DNA of 64,000 nt from Micrococcales bacterium (GCA_016703125.1 JADJCR010000002.1:248001-312000); one strand, 5' to 3'; numbered from the stretch's first letter, positions 44,974 through 54,994 are shown. Numbers and translations: made by a program. Notes: a model not told the origin generated them from the sequence alone.

Positions 44974-45639
44974 CTACGGCAACGTCCAGTCGATCGGCTG
45001 ACCGCCCTGCGCAGCGAGGGCCGCGTTGGCCCGGCTGAAGGGGCGCGACCCGAAGAACCCGCGGTGCGCGGACAGTGGGCTGGGGTGGGCGCTGGTCAGC
45101 ACGGGCACGTCGTGGTCGCGCAGGATCGGCGTGAGAGTCTGCGCGTCCCGACCCCACAGGATCGCGACCAGCGGCCGGTCCCGGGCCGCCAGCGCGCGGA
45201 TCGCATGCTCGGTGATCGGCTCCCAGCCCTTGCCGCGGTGCGACGCCGGGCGGCCCGGCGCCACCGTGAGCACCCGGTTGAGCAGGACGACCCCACGCGA
45301 TGCCCACGGCCGCAAGTCCCCGTTCGACGGCTGCGGCACCCCGAGGTCACTGACCAGTTCGGCGTAGATGTTGATCAGGCTCGGCGGGAGGGGGCGCACG
45401 TCCGGGGCGACGGCGAAACTCAGTCCGATCGGGTGTCCGGGGGTCGGGTACGGGTCCTGCCCTACGACGAGCACCTCGGCAGCGTCGAAGGGGTACGTGA
45501 AGGCGCGCAGCACATCCGTACCAGCGGGCAGATAACCCGGCTGGGAGCGCAGGAAGTCGCCCATCGAACGGATCTGCGGTTCCACCGGGGCCAGTGCCGC
45601 GGCCCACCCCGGGTCGAGGATCTCGGCCAGCGGCTTCAT
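44974..45639 (-). CDS. ung: Uracil-DNA glycosylase
   Basis: A 221-residue family-1 UDG that removes uracil from DNA in base-excision repair. [16 protein letters not shown] is the water-activating motif (catalytic Asp), LLNRVLTV the uracil-binding strand, and [15 protein letters not shown] the DNA-intercalation HPSPLS motif. The start [16 protein letters not shown] is standard. The ATG overlaps the stop of cydC by 4 nt, so it is read from the cydDC transcript. Confidence 0.95.
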   Translation of the reverse strand: MKPLAEILDPGWAAALAPVEPQIRSMGDFLRSQPGYLPAGTDVLRAFTYPFDAAEVLVVGQDPYPTPGHPIGLSFAVAPDVRPLPPSLINIYAELVSDLGVPQPSNGDLRPWASRGVVLLNRVLTVAPGRPASHRGKGWEPITEHAIRALAARDRPLVAILWGRDAQTLTPILRDHDVPVLTSAHPSPLSAHRGFFGSRPFSRANAALAAQGGQPIDWTLP

Positions 45640-47252
45640 CGGGCACCCACGTCCACATGCGCGTCGAGCCAAGGGATCGGTTGATGCGTGATGACGACCA
45701 GCGAGCGCCCCGCACTGACCGCCTCTATGGTGGCCAGCACGCCTGCCGCCGTCGGGGGGTCGAGGTGCTCGGTCGGCTCGTCCAGCAGCAGGACGGGGTG
45801 GTCGGCCAGGACGGCGCGGGCCAGTCCGAGCCGCTGGCGCTCCCCTCCGGACAGGGTTGCGCCGTGCTGGCCGACCGGTCGGTCCAGCGCCAGTGGCAGG
45901 CCGACCGCGCCCAGTGCCGCAAGCAGTTGCTCGTCGGTGGCGTCCGGTTTGGCCATCCGCAGGTTGGCCGCGACATCGGCGTCGAAGACATGGGGGATCT
46001 GCGGGGTCCACAGCACCTGCCCGCGCACCTCGTCGCCGGCCCGATCCCGCAGTTCCACCCCGCCGAGCGTGGCCGACCCGGTGTACCCGAGGTAATCGGC
46101 CAGCACGTTGAGCACCGTCGACTTGCCCGAGCCGGACTCCCCGACCAGCCCGATGCGCCGGCCCTGCGGCAGGTCGAGGCTGACGTCAGAAACAGCTACC
46201 GGCCCGGTCGGGTAGGAGGCGGACAGTCCGGTCACGGCGATGTCGCTGCCCTGCGCCGCGATCGGTGCCGACGGTTCGGCCACCGGCGCCGTGGCGTCGA
46301 GGATCTCCACGAGCCGGCGGGCAGCAGATCGGACCCGGATGGCAGCCAGTGCCGAGGGGGCGAGCACGGCCACGGCCTCGTAGGCGGCCAGGGGAAGGAG
46401 CACGACAACGGCCAGGTTCACCCCGCGCAGATCCCCGGAACGTACGGCGGGTACCGCGACCAGGATCATGCCGATCACCGCTGCCCCCTGGATCAGGATG
46501 CCCAGCGCGGAGGACAGCGCGGAACCCACGTCTGTCCGGCGCATCGCCGCAGTGAGGCGCCCGTCGACCTCGCCGATCCGCCGACCGTACTCGTCGTCGG
46601 CGCCGAGCACCATGAGTTCCGGCCCGGCCTGCAATGCGGTGAGGACCTCGGCCGACAACTCCGCCTGCAGGGGTGCCTGTGCCGCCTGGCCGCGCCCGGA
46701 CGACCAGATGATGACCGCGGGCACCGCGATCCCGCCCAGCAGCAGGGCCACAGCAAGGATCACGCCGGTGACAGGCAGCAACCACGCCGTCAGGATCACG
46801 GAACCGGTGCCGACAAGGATCGCGGAGAACACCGGCAGCATCACGCGCAGACTCAGGTCCGACATCGCCTCCACGTCGTCGACCATGCGCCGCAGCAGGT
46901 CACCGCGTTTGAACGCCGGCAGGCCGGCCGGGGCCAAGGGGATGAGCCGCTCGTACAAGGCGACCCGCAGGTCGACCAGAGACCGGAAGGCGGCCTGATG
47001 GCTCACCAGCCGCTCGGCGTACCGGAACACCCCTCGGCCGATGCCGAAGGCCCGCACGCTCACCACGGCCACCTGCAGGAACAGGATCGGTGGGCGCTCC
47101 CAGGCACGTGAGATCAGCCATGCGCTGGCAGCCATCAAGGCCACGGAACTGCCCAGCGCCAGCGCACCGAGTACGGCGGCCCACCACAAGCGTCCGGAGG
47201 CCGGGCGGTAGATCTGTCGCAAGCGGGTCACCGCCGGGTCGCGCAGGATCAC
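45636..47252 (-). CDS. cydC: Thiol reductant ABC exporter subunit CydC
   Basis: A 538-residue ABC half-transporter. The N-terminal transmembrane domain (about 1-320) has six helices and [32 protein letters not shown], the CydC signature. The nucleotide-binding domain has Walker [10 protein letters not shown], signature [14 protein letters not shown] and Walker [16 protein letters not shown] start 47250-47252 overlaps the cydD stop (GTGA). Together with CydD it exports cysteine/glutathione-type thiols for cytochrome bd assembly. Separated from cydAB by about 12 kb. Confidence 0.93.
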   Translation of the reverse strand: MILRDPAVTRLRQIYRPASGRLWWAAVLGALALGSSVALMAASAWLISRAWERPPILFLQVAVVSVRAFGIGRGVFRYAERLVSHQAAFRSLVDLRVALYERLIPLAPAGLPAFKRGDLLRRMVDDVEAMSDLSLRVMLPVFSAILVGTGSVILTAWLLPVTGVILAVALLLGGIAVPAVIIWSSGRGQAAQAPLQAELSAEVLTALQAGPELMVLGADDEYGRRIGEVDGRLTAAMRRTDVGSALSSALGILIQGAAVIGMILVAVPAVRSGDLRGVNLAVVVLLPLAAYEAVAVLAPSALAAIRVRSAARRLVEILDATAPVAEPSAPIAAQGSDIAVTGLSASYPTGPVAVSDVSLDLPQGRRIGLVGESGSGKSTVLNVLADYLGYTGSATLGGVELRDRAGDEVRGQVLWTPQIPHVFDADVAANLRMAKPDATDEQLLAALGAVGLPLALDRPVGQHGATLSGGERQRLGLARAVLADHPVLLLDEPTEHLDPPTAAGVLATIEAVSAGRSLVVITHQPIPWLDAHVDVGAR

Positions 47253-48883
47253 ACGACCACCCCCACCGCGATCGTGTGGTCGGCGATGTCGTTGATCGCC
47301 GAACGGTGACCGACCACGACAACCGTGGCATCCACCTCACGCAGGACGTCCACGATCGCCCGCTCGGACTGCGGATCGACCCCGGCGGTCGGCTCGTCGA
47401 GCATGAGCACGCGCGACCTTCGTAGCAACGCCCTGGCCAGCGCGATGCGGCGTGCCTGCCCGACCGAGACCGGCCGGCCGCCCTCTCCGATGACCGTGTC
47501 CAGGCCGTCGGGCAGCGCCTCGACCCACTCGGCCAGCCGGGTCTGCCGGAGCACCTCGGCGGTGTCGGTGTCCTGTCCCATCGTGAGGTTCTCCCGCAAC
47601 GTGGCGGGCAGCAACTGCGGGCTCTGCGGCACCCACGCGATCTCCCGCCACCACTGCCGCACATCGACGTGCGCAAGGTCCTGCGAACCCACCAGCACCC
47701 GGCCGCTACGGGCGGGAAGGAAGCCGAGCAGGGCGTTCAGCACAGTCGTCTTACCGGCACCGGAGGGCCCGTTGATCACCGTGATCCGGCCCGCCGGGAT
47801 GGTGGCCGTCAGGTCCATGACCACCGGCTGTTCGTCGTACCCCAGCGTCACCGACTCCAGGGTGATGTCCGCGTCCGGGGTCGCCAGGTCCGCCGTGCCG
47901 GTGGTGGGCGGCTGCTGCTCCAGGACCGCGAACACGCGGTCGGCGGCGTCTGCCCCCTCCGCGGCGGCGTGGAAGTGCTGCCCGACCATGCGCAGCGGCA
48001 AGTACACCTCCGGGGCGAGGATGAGTACCGTAAGCCCCGCCATCAATGTCATGTCCCCGGCGACCAGGCGGACACCGATCGACACTGCGATGAGGGCCAC
48101 GGACAGGGTCGACAGCAGTTCCAGCACCAGCGCGGACAGGAACGTGATCCGCAGTACCCCCATGGTGGCCCGGCGGTGTTCCTCCCCCACCGCCCGGATC
48201 TGCCCGACCTGGTGCTGCGCCCGGTTGAAGGCCTTGAGTGTCGGCAAGCCCTCGACGACGTCCAGGAAGTGGTTGCCGAGCACGGACAACCATCGCCACT
48301 GCCGGTCAACCCGGGACTGACTCACCCAACCCACGAGGACCATGAACACGGGGATCAACGGCACGGTGAGCGCTACGATGACCGCCGCCAGCACATCCTC
48401 GGTCAGGATCGCCGTGCCCACGATCAACGGCACGACCACCGCCAGCACCAACTGCGGCAGGTAGCGGGCGTAGTAGGCCTCCAGAGCGCCGACCCCGCGC
48501 ACCAGCAACTGGGCCAGCTCACCGGTGCGCTGCGTGGACAACCAGGCCGGTCCGAGGCCCATCATGTGCCGCCACGCCGACATCCGCAGCTCACTGATCG
48601 CGGTGGCTGCGGTCCGGTGGGCCAGCCATTCGGCCAGGAACGCGACCAGGGCGCGCAGGCCGATCACCACCGCCAGCCGCACCACCTCGGGCATGACCCC
48701 GGCGAGGTCGGCGCCTTCGGTGAAGACCCGCACGATGACCCCGGCGATGAGGAACGCCTGGGCCACGATGAGCAGGGCTTGGACAGCCTGGACCACGACG
48801 CTGGCGACCAGGAAGGTGCGCGTGGAACGGGCGTACACGAGCAGCCGCCGGTCGAATCCACGCACGCCTGTCAGCGTACGCAA
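47249..48883 (-). CDS. cydD: Thiol reductant ABC exporter subunit CydD
   Basis: A 544-residue partner of CydC, with six-helix TMD (about 20-320) and NBD with Walker A GPSGAGKTT, signature VSVGQARRIALARAL and Walker B VLMLDEPTAGVDP. TTG 48881-48883 is the first start of the frame and has GGAG 4 nt upstream; GTG 48865 (VRGFDRRLL) is an alternative. The three genes cydD-cydC-ung overlap head-to-tail and form one operon. Confidence 0.92.
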   Translation of the reverse strand: MRTLTGVRGFDRRLLVYARSTRTFLVASVVVQAVQALLIVAQAFLIAGVIVRVFTEGADLAGVMPEVVRLAVVIGLRALVAFLAEWLAHRTAATAISELRMSAWRHMMGLGPAWLSTQRTGELAQLLVRGVGALEAYYARYLPQLVLAVVVPLIVGTAILTEDVLAAVIVALTVPLIPVFMVLVGWVSQSRVDRQWRWLSVLGNHFLDVVEGLPTLKAFNRAQHQVGQIRAVGEEHRRATMGVLRITFLSALVLELLSTLSVALIAVSIGVRLVAGDMTLMAGLTVLILAPEVYLPLRMVGQHFHAAAEGADAADRVFAVLEQQPPTTGTADLATPDADITLESVTLGYDEQPVVMDLTATIPAGRITVINGPSGAGKTTVLNALLGFLPARSGRVLVGSQDLAHVDVRQWWREIAWVPQSPQLLPATLRENLTMGQDTDTAEVLRQTRLAEWVEALPDGLDTVIGEGGRPVSVGQARRIALARALLRRSRVLMLDEPTAGVDPQSERAIVDVLREVDATVVVVGHRSAINDIADHTIAVGVVV

Positions 48884-48908
48884 GTGACTCCGGGGCGCAG
48901 CGGTGGTG

Positions 48909-49787
48909 CTAGCGCTTCACCTTGCCCGGGAGGATGAAGTCGTAGTCTCGCCGGAACAGCCGCCGGGACGCCCGGTCCAGTCTCCGAACCCGTAGGAACA
49001 GTTCGAGGGTTGCTGCATCCTGCTTGTAGTAGTCGTCGACCTGCGAGCGGGCGATGGGCTCGAGGTCGTGCGCGTCGAGCCACTCGTTGGCCGCCACGAT
49101 CGCCTCAGGCAGGCGGGTGGCCGCGGATTCCTTGTGGAAATTGCCCAGCAGGTCCACGGCGACCAGTCGCGGCTGGAAGTAGTCGTCCATGTACTCGGTC
49201 ATCGCGCCCTTGCGGCGGTAGTACGCCCGCAGCCCCGGCGGGATCGCCGACAACAGGATCTCGTGGTCGAACAGGTACCGGCCACCGTCGCGCACGAACG
49301 GGGTTCCGACGTCCAGCAGCACCGGATCTGCGGGTTCGGTGAACGACCAGTTGGACAACTGCGCGTCGATGGCGACCTCGGGACGGTCACTGCGCTGCGC
49401 CAGAGCCCACACCCGGTCCATCACCTGCTGGATGGCCGCCGCCAGTTCCGGCTCCCCGGCGGTGTGCAGGATGGCGTTGCCCAACTGCCCGACCAGCGGC
49501 TGGACGAGGTAGACCACCGGTGGGCGTGTTGGCCGGTCGATCAGCACGATCTGCGTGTCGAGCACCCGGATCCCGCTGTCGCGCACCGCGTCGATGTAGT
49601 CCCGGACCAGCTCGCAGTATCGCTGGGCCATCGCGTGATCGGCGAACCCCGACATGCGTTTGGCGACCTGGCCCTCCAAACCGGGCACCAGCAGCGCAGC
49701 GGAGATCTCCCCATACGCCAGAATCCGCACCCCTGCCGGGTGGGCCGGGTCCAGGCCCGTCTCCAGCCGCTCGAGGACCTCCTTCAC
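48909..49787 (-). CDS. Kinase-like-fold protein coupled to an aminotransferase
   Basis: A 292-residue protein, GTG start 49785-49787 overlapping the aminotransferase stop (GTGA). Features of a protein-kinase/APH-like fold appear in order: a Gly-loop-like LAYGEISAAL (near 24), VAKR (possible ATP Lys), hinge-like VQPLVG, IDAQLSNW (Asp and Asn of a catalytic loop, in a DxxxSN form) and LLDVG (DFG-like). It may correspond to the actinobacterial DUF6206 family. The rest is rich in Trp, Tyr and Arg near the C-terminus. Substrate unknown. Low certainty on enzymatic activity. Confidence 0.55.
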   Translation of the reverse strand: MKEVLERLETGLDPAHPAGVRILAYGEISAALLVPGLEGQVAKRMSGFADHAMAQRYCELVRDYIDAVRDSGIRVLDTQIVLIDRPTRPPVVYLVQPLVGQLGNAILHTAGEPELAAAIQQVMDRVWALAQRSDRPEVAIDAQLSNWSFTEPADPVLLDVGTPFVRDGGRYLFDHEILLSAIPPGLRAYYRRKGAMTEYMDDYFQPRLVAVDLLGNFHKESAATRLPEAIVAANEWLDAHDLEPIARSQVDDYYKQDAATLELFLRVRRLDRASRRLFRRDYDFILPGKVKR

Positions 49788-51009
49788 AGCGCCACCGCGG
49801 CCGCGCACGCCCGGTCGAAGGCCGCAAGGACCTGCTCGCGATCCGCGGTGGTCATGAGCAACCCGGGCTTGACCTGCAGCACGCTGCGGTCGAACCCGGC
49901 GAACATGGCCCACACCCCCTGGTCGAACATCAGCCGGGTCATGAGCATGCCCCCCGCCTCGTGGGCGAACCGCACCCCGATGATCAGTCCGGTCTGGCGC
50001 ACCTCGCGGACCCACTGCGGGTAGGCCCGCTGCAGCGCGGCCAGCCCCTCCCGCCAGGCCTCGATGGCAGCAGCCAGGTCGGGGATGGCCCGCTCGGTGA
50101 GGTCGAGCACCCGCTCAGCCACCCGGCACCCCGGTTCAGCGCCGCCGAAGGTCGACACGTGCGCCCACCCGTCGGTCTGCAGCCACTGCCCGGCCCGGTC
50201 ATTGAGCAACGTGGCCGCGATCGGGTAGATGCCCCCCGAAAGCCCCTTTCCGGTCACGAGGATGTCCGGCTGCACACCGAAATGACCCACCGCCCACATC
50301 TGCCCGCTGCGGCCGAGCCCGGTCTGCACCTCGTCGGCGATGTACAGCGCACCGGCGTCGTCGCACAGGCGGCGTACCGCCGGCAGGTAGTCCGCCGAGG
50401 GCCGCGGGAACCCCGCGGTGGCCGGCACGGTCTCCAGGATCACGGCCGCCGCCGGCTCCTGCAGAGCCAGGGCCAGCGCCTCGGGGTCGTCGAACGGCAC
50501 CCGGGCCACGTCAGGGTCGGTGGACAGGAAGGAACTGGCTGCCTGTTCGTCACCGGCGGCCAGCGCCAGACCGGTATGTCCGTGATAGGCGTCAGTGATG
50601 GCCACGATGCGGCGCCGACCCGTTGCCCGCCGCGCGCTCTTGAGCGCGAGGTCCACGGCCTCCCCGCCCCGCTGGCGAACACCGCGTACTGCATGCCGGG
50701 GGTCAGGCTCACCAGCCGCTCGGCCAGCGCAGCACGCTCGGTGCTCGGGAAGTGATGGTTGCCGATGTCCAGCGTCTCCAGCGCCTGCCGGAGCGCTCCG
50801 ATGACCTCCGGGTTGCGGTGACCCAGGTTGTAGACACCCCCGTTGAGATGGATGTCGATGAGTTCCCGGCCGTCGACGTCCCAGATCCGGTAACCCTCCC
50901 GACGACCGATCACCAGGTCGATACCGGCCCCGGTCAGGAACCGCACCCGGTCCGGGCACAAGTACTGCTCGGCCAGCGCAAGGGTCCGCTGCTTGGCCGC
51001 CGACGTCAT
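49784..51009 (-). pseudogene. Class III aminotransferase, single frameshift
   Basis: ATG 51007-51009 overlaps the upstream C69 gene (ATGA). The first frame reads to YAVFASG, then is lost in the G4 run at about 50661-50670 (plus-strand CCCC); one more G restores ASGGGEAVDLALKSARRATG. The second frame carries AYHGHTGLALAAGDEQ, IADEVQTGLGRSG (PLP Asp and Glu), LVTGKGLSGG (PLP Lys) to 49784. Corrected length is about 408 residues, the GABA/ornithine-aminotransferase-type class. The amino donor or acceptor is unknown. Another likely homopolymer indel. Confidence 0.8.
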
Positions 51010-52262
51010 GTCATCCCCGCGAGGTCGTCCCAGGACCGCCAGGCCCGCCGGTACAGCGCCGGGTTCTTCCCCGCCGGAACCGCTGCCATCGCCTGCAACC
51101 ACTGCTCCTCAGCGGCATCGGCCGCCGCGAAGCAGTCGGCGGTGAACCCGGCCCGATCGGAGGCAGATTGCGCCTGCGTGCGGAACTGCGCCTCGAGGTC
51201 GTCGCGCAGTTTCGCGTAGGTGGCGATGCGCTCCGGGTAGTTCTGCAGCGTCGCGCGGTGCAGCACCTCATGGCGCCACCACCGGGTGCTCGGGTCGAAC
51301 CGCTTGCCCGGTGCGGGCCCGGCCGGCAACCCGCCGGCGAACCACACCGGCTTGAAGACCGAGGTGCACGGAGCGGAGGTGCCGGTGAGCCACACGGTGA
51401 TGTCGTCGGCAGTCACGTGCGACACCATCGAGCCGGTCGACTGGGCCACCCGGATCGGACCGGGGCCGGCATGGGCGCACACCGTCTGGCCGGTCACCCC
51501 CTTGGCCGGTGTCCACCCCTGCTCGGTGTCCCCGTGGTCGCGAAGCAGTCGCATCGCCGCAGCCACATCGATGTGTCCGCGCTGGGCGGCGAGGCTGTCC
51601 GAGGTCCGGCACTGCCGGGCGGCGGAGTCGGAAAACCTGGTGTAGAGGAAATCGGAACGGTCCGTGACCGCAACATCGCGCAGCCCCGGCGATGCCCGTT
51701 CGACACGCCCGAGGGTCAGCCCGTTGCTGATGGACCCGCTCCGGTCGACGCGCTGAGCCGCCCAGTCGCGACCGACCGTCTCCAGGATCCAGGCCTGCGT
51801 GCGGTCACTGATGAGGAAACTGTTGTCGTAGAACAGTTTGTGGGTGTGTCCAGCCTGCCCGCCCTGGCCGTGCGCCACGAGCAGGGTAGTGATGACCTCC
51901 ACCGCCTCATCGGACGTCGCGGCGCGCTCGAGCCCGAGGCGCAGCAGATCCATGCCGAGCAAGCCGGGTTGCTTCTCCCGCGTCGCTTTCGTGAACACCG
52001 CTTCGTTGCCGATCGAGACGCCGTGCTCGTTGACGCCCATCTCGGCACCCCAGAGCCAGTAGGGCTTGGACAGCACCACCGCGTTGGTGTGCCGGACCTG
52101 TGCGATGTCGATGTAGGTCGCGCGCACACGGTGCTCGTCGTGGTCGGCCGCCGGCAGCAGCACGATCTCGTGGGCTTCATTGGGCTCGCGGTCACTGTTC
52201 TTGCCCAGGATCACCGAGCCGTCAGTGGTCGCGCTGGGCAGAGAGACGAACGTGTCGCACAT
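51006..52262 (-). CDS. C69-family (PepD-like) N-terminal-nucleophile peptidase
   Basis: A 418-residue protein. The start MCDTFVSLPSATTDGSVILGKNSDREPNE puts the Cys at position 2, the N-terminal nucleophile expected after Met removal in C69 dipeptidases and related acyltransferases (quoted partly as MCDTFVS and GKNSDREPNE). No signal peptide. It has conserved AGHTHKLFYDNSFLISDRTQAW and GSMVSHV segments. Probably an Ntn hydrolase cleaving a small peptide or amide. It opens a three-gene operon (C69, aminotransferase, kinase-like) coupled by 4-nt overlaps. Confidence 0.8.
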   Translation of the reverse strand: MCDTFVSLPSATTDGSVILGKNSDREPNEAHEIVLLPAADHDEHRVRATYIDIAQVRHTNAVVLSKPYWLWGAEMGVNEHGVSIGNEAVFTKATREKQPGLLGMDLLRLGLERAATSDEAVEVITTLLVAHGQGGQAGHTHKLFYDNSFLISDRTQAWILETVGRDWAAQRVDRSGSISNGLTLGRVERASPGLRDVAVTDRSDFLYTRFSDSAARQCRTSDSLAAQRGHIDVAAAMRLLRDHGDTEQGWTPAKGVTGQTVCAHAGPGPIRVAQSTGSMVSHVTADDITVWLTGTSAPCTSVFKPVWFAGGLPAGPAPGKRFDPSTRWWRHEVLHRATLQNYPERIATYAKLRDDLEAQFRTQAQSASDRAGFTADCFAAADAAEEQWLQAMAAVPAGKNPALYRRAWRSWDDLAGMT

Positions 52263-52299
52263 GGGCTCATTGTGCGCCCGTGACGCCCGTGCGGGCACA

Positions 52300-52348
52300 G
52301 GAATGGAAAAGGGGGCGCACCCCCCCGCAATGCGCCCCCCGCCATTCC
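52300..52348. other. Large nested hairpin between divergent genes
   Basis: Outer arms GGAATGG (52300-52306)/CCATTCC (52342-52348) and inner arms GGGGGCGCA (52311-52319)/TGCGCCCCC (52331-52339) enclose an 11-nt C-rich loop. It lies in the 177-bp gap between the C69 gene and the response regulator, where no transcript would be expected to end. Confidence 0.6.
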
Positions 52349-52387
52349 CAGAGTCACCCCACGACCCGGGGACTGGCCAGCCCGGCG

Positions 52388-52433
52388 TGTCCCCTCATAT
52401 GGGGACAGACTTTGTTAGGCCACTTGACATAAT
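52388..52433 (+). promoter_or_regulatory. Operator-like TGTCCCC palindrome and -10 of a leaderless promoter
   Basis: TGTCCCC (52388-52394) and GGGGACA (52401-52407) are perfect inverted 7-mers with a 6-bp spacer. A -10-like CATAAT follows at 52428-52433, and the GTG start of the response regulator is 6 nt beyond it (52440), the position expected for a leaderless transcript. The palindrome lies where a -35 region would be, so binding of a regulator there would affect transcription. Confidence 0.5.
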
Positions 52434-52439
52434 AGCGCC

Positions 52440-53075
52440 GTGCTGGGGGAGACCGTGCGGGTAGCCATCATTGATGACCATCGCCTGTGCAGTGAAGGCC
52501 TGCGGGCCTGGCTGTCGGCCAACGTCCCGGAGGTGCTGGTCGTGCACGTGGGCACCGACCCGCAGGCGGCGCTGGCCCTGGTGGACTCGTTCGACGTGGT
52601 GCTCCTGGACCTCGAACTCGGGGCCACGGCCCCGCCGGCCGCGCTGTCCGTGGAGTTGTTCATCGGAGCCGGCGTGCAGGTGATCCTGCTGACCGGCGCG
52701 GTTCGCGGCAACGCCCTGCGGGAGGCGCTACTGGCCGGTGCCGGCGGCTATGTCACCAAGGCCGCCGAGCCGGTGGAACTGGTGCGGTTGCTGGAACAGG
52801 TGTCCCACGGCGAGTACCGCATCACCCCGGAGTTCGCAGCCGCGCTCAGCAGTGTCAACGCCCCCGAGCTGTCGGCCCAGGAACTGCGGGCGCTGCGGCT
52901 CTACGCGCAGGGACTCACGCTGCGGCAGGTCGCCCGACGGATGTCCGTGTCCCACTACACGGCCAAGGAGTACCTCGACCGGGTCCGTGCGAAGTACCAG
53001 GCCATGGGTCGCTCGGTGCGGACGAAGGCCCAGATGCAGGCAGCCGCACAGCAGGACGGGCTCCTCGAGCTCTGA
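52440..53075 (+). CDS. Orphan NarL/LuxR-type response regulator
   Basis: A 211-residue protein; GTG 52440 (or GTG 52455). Receiver domain: VAIIDDHRLCSEGLRAWL holds the acidic pair, VVLLDLELG the phospho-acceptor Asp, and GAGGYVTKAAEP the conserved Lys. The C-terminal HTH (LSAQELRALRLYAQGLTLRQVARRM...) has the LuxR pattern but the usual TVK triplet is AKEYLDRV (helix turn HYTAKEYL), so DNA contacts may differ. No histidine kinase is adjacent. Regulated gene unknown; the promoter palindrome could be autoregulatory. Confidence 0.85.
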   Translation: MLGETVRVAIIDDHRLCSEGLRAWLSANVPEVLVVHVGTDPQAALALVDSFDVVLLDLELGATAPPAALSVELFIGAGVQVILLTGAVRGNALREALLAGAGGYVTKAAEPVELVRLLEQVSHGEYRITPEFAAALSSVNAPELSAQELRALRLYAQGLTLRQVARRMSVSHYTAKEYLDRVRAKYQAMGRSVRTKAQMQAAAQQDGLLEL

Positions 53076-53077
53076 GC

Positions 53078-54244
53078 TCAGCGGGAGGCGACCGATTCCG
53101 GTTCGGGTGCGGGCTTCAGCGAGGTCGCCAGGAGAGGGAACACCACGACCGACAGCACTCCAGCGCCCACCAGGGCCGCAGCGTTCTCGGGGAGCATGAG
53201 CCCGGACTCGGTGCCCACGTCGGTGAGGGCCACCAGCAGCGGCAGCGCCGTGGCCGTCAGAAACACCATCTGCCACCGCCGCCTGCGGTCGAGCGTACGG
53301 CGGTACATCAGCAACTGCGGCAGGCCGCGCACGGCGAACAGCAGACCGAAGAACAGCAGCAGTCGCAGGGGGTTCTGCACGATGGAGTCGATGTCCAGCT
53401 TCATCCCGGAGGTCACGAAGAAGATGGGGATGAACACCCCGTAGCCGACCACCTCGAGTTTGCGCTCCAAGGACTCCGCGGAGACCGGAGCCCACTGTCG
53501 CAGCACCACGCCGGCCAGGAACGCCCCGAGTACCACGTCCAGTCCGAAATCATCGGCGACGAGCACCAGTCCGGCGAGCAGGACCATCGTCCACCGCAGA
53601 GTGTTCTGCCCGGTCGACTCCTCGGCGAGCATGAACTTCTCACCCCACCGGCGACCCTTGACGAAACGGATGAGCCACAGGGCGATGAACGTGGCGATCG
53701 CCATCCCCACCAGGGCGAATACCCCTTCGATCGGCCCGGCGGAGGTGAGCAGCAGCGCCATCGCCACGATCGGGAGGAACTCCCCCGCAGCGCCTGCGGC
53801 AAAGATGTACGGACCGAGCGGACCGGACATCATGCCGGTTTCCCGCAGGATCGGCAGCAGGGTGCCCAGTGCGGTGGTAGTCAGGCCGATGGCGATCGCG
53901 ATGAAGTCGTTGACGACACCCGTCTCGTACAGAAGCGCGGTGACCACCAGACCCAGCGCGGCACTGAGGAACCAGGAGCGCAGCGCGATGCGGCCCGCCG
54001 GCTGGCGCAGCAAAGCCAGATCCAGCTCGTAGCCGGCCAGCAGGAACAGGAAGGACAAGCCGATCGTGGAGAGCAGGGACATGTCGTCGGGGTTGGCACG
54101 GGCCAGCAACTCCGGGCCGATGATGATCCCGCCGATCAGCATGAAGACCACGCCCGGAAGCCGCGGACCGGGCAGGATCTTGACGACCAGCGGGGCCAGC
54201 GCCCCGACCAGCACGACCCAGAACAGCGACGTGAGCGGATCCAT
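53078..54244 (-). CDS. CPA2-type cation:proton antiporter
   Basis: A 388-residue membrane protein with about 12 helices. MDPLTSLF at ATG 54242-54244 is preferred over an in-frame GTG 9 nt upstream. LPGVVFMLIGGIIIGPELL is the typical first-helix region of KefB/NhaS3-type antiporters, and GLDVVLGAFLAGVVLRQ carries the conserved Asp-containing motif. A regulatory TrkA domain is absent, so it is the short form. It may exchange Na+/K+ for H+. The response regulator gene ends 2 bp away. Confidence 0.85.
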   Translation of the reverse strand: MDPLTSLFWVVLVGALAPLVVKILPGPRLPGVVFMLIGGIIIGPELLARANPDDMSLLSTIGLSFLFLLAGYELDLALLRQPAGRIALRSWFLSAALGLVVTALLYETGVVNDFIAIAIGLTTTALGTLLPILRETGMMSGPLGPYIFAAGAAGEFLPIVAMALLLTSAGPIEGVFALVGMAIATFIALWLIRFVKGRRWGEKFMLAEESTGQNTLRWTMVLLAGLVLVADDFGLDVVLGAFLAGVVLRQWAPVSAESLERKLEVVGYGVFIPIFFVTSGMKLDIDSIVQNPLRLLLFFGLLFAVRGLPQLLMYRRTLDRRRRWQMVFLTATALPLLVALTDVGTESGLMLPENAAALVGAGVLSVVVFPLLATSLKPAPEPESVASR

Positions 54245-54334
54245 GCCGATCACTGTGGCAGATCAGCGCGCCCTCCCTGAACGCCCATGGCCGCCCGGGC
54301 AGGTTCGCCTATCCATTCTGGCGACGGCGGCAGG

Positions 54335-54910
54335 TCAGGGTGTGATGCGCCCGGACAGCGCGTCCCGCAGCCGGTCGACCATGCCGACCCCGGGGCCGAC
54401 CACCTTGTGGAAGAGCTCGCTGTGCGGCGCGCTGGGATGTGGGCGGGTGGGGGCGAGCTTCTCGGCCAGTTCGACCTTGGCACGCAGCTCGACGAGCTCG
54501 TCGGCCGGGATCTTCTCACGCAAGCGGGGGAACTGCTCCTCCTCCTCGTCCTGCACATGGTCGGCGAGAATGGCTCGCAGCTGGTCGACGACCTCTACGA
54601 ATCTCTTGTCCTCGGGCTCGAGACCCTCGAGTTCCTTGAGGGATTCCTCCAGTTGCTGGTGCTCGACGATGTCGTGCTCCACCAGCTCCTCGCCATCGTC
54701 GAGGTACTCCCGCATCGCCGGATACACGTACATCTCCTCGGCGACCGAGTGTCGCACCAGGCTCGCGATGACCACGTCGGCGATGTCACGGGGGTCGAAC
54801 TCCCGGGTACCGGGCATGCTGAGTTGGTCTAGCAGGTCCTCGACCTCCCGGTGTTCCTGGGTGAGCAGGTCGAGGACGTCCTGCTCACCACCGGTGCTGT
54901 CGGTGCTCAT
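54335..54910 (-). CDS. Hemerythrin HHE domain protein
   Basis: A 191-residue protein; MSTDSTGGEQ with GGGAGG 5 nt upstream is the start. Diiron ligands appear in the right order: LTQEHREVEDLL, RHSVAEEMYVYP, EHDIVEHQQLEE and ADHVQDEEEEQFP. The protein is highly acidic. It is likely a non-heme diiron protein sensing or scavenging O2, NO or related species. A second, reduced hemerythrin-like gene is at 60257. Confidence 0.88.
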   Translation of the reverse strand: MSTDSTGGEQDVLDLLTQEHREVEDLLDQLSMPGTREFDPRDIADVVIASLVRHSVAEEMYVYPAMREYLDDGEELVEHDIVEHQQLEESLKELEGLEPEDKRFVEVVDQLRAILADHVQDEEEEQFPRLREKIPADELVELRAKVELAEKLAPTRPHPSAPHSELFHKVVGPGVGMVDRLRDALSGRITP

Positions 54911-54994
54911 GTGGCCTCCCAGTGCGGTGGATGGTTCATCGCGGTTGGTGCCCGGGAGCCCGCGGTCCATACCCGGTGCACGAACCCCCGGAGA

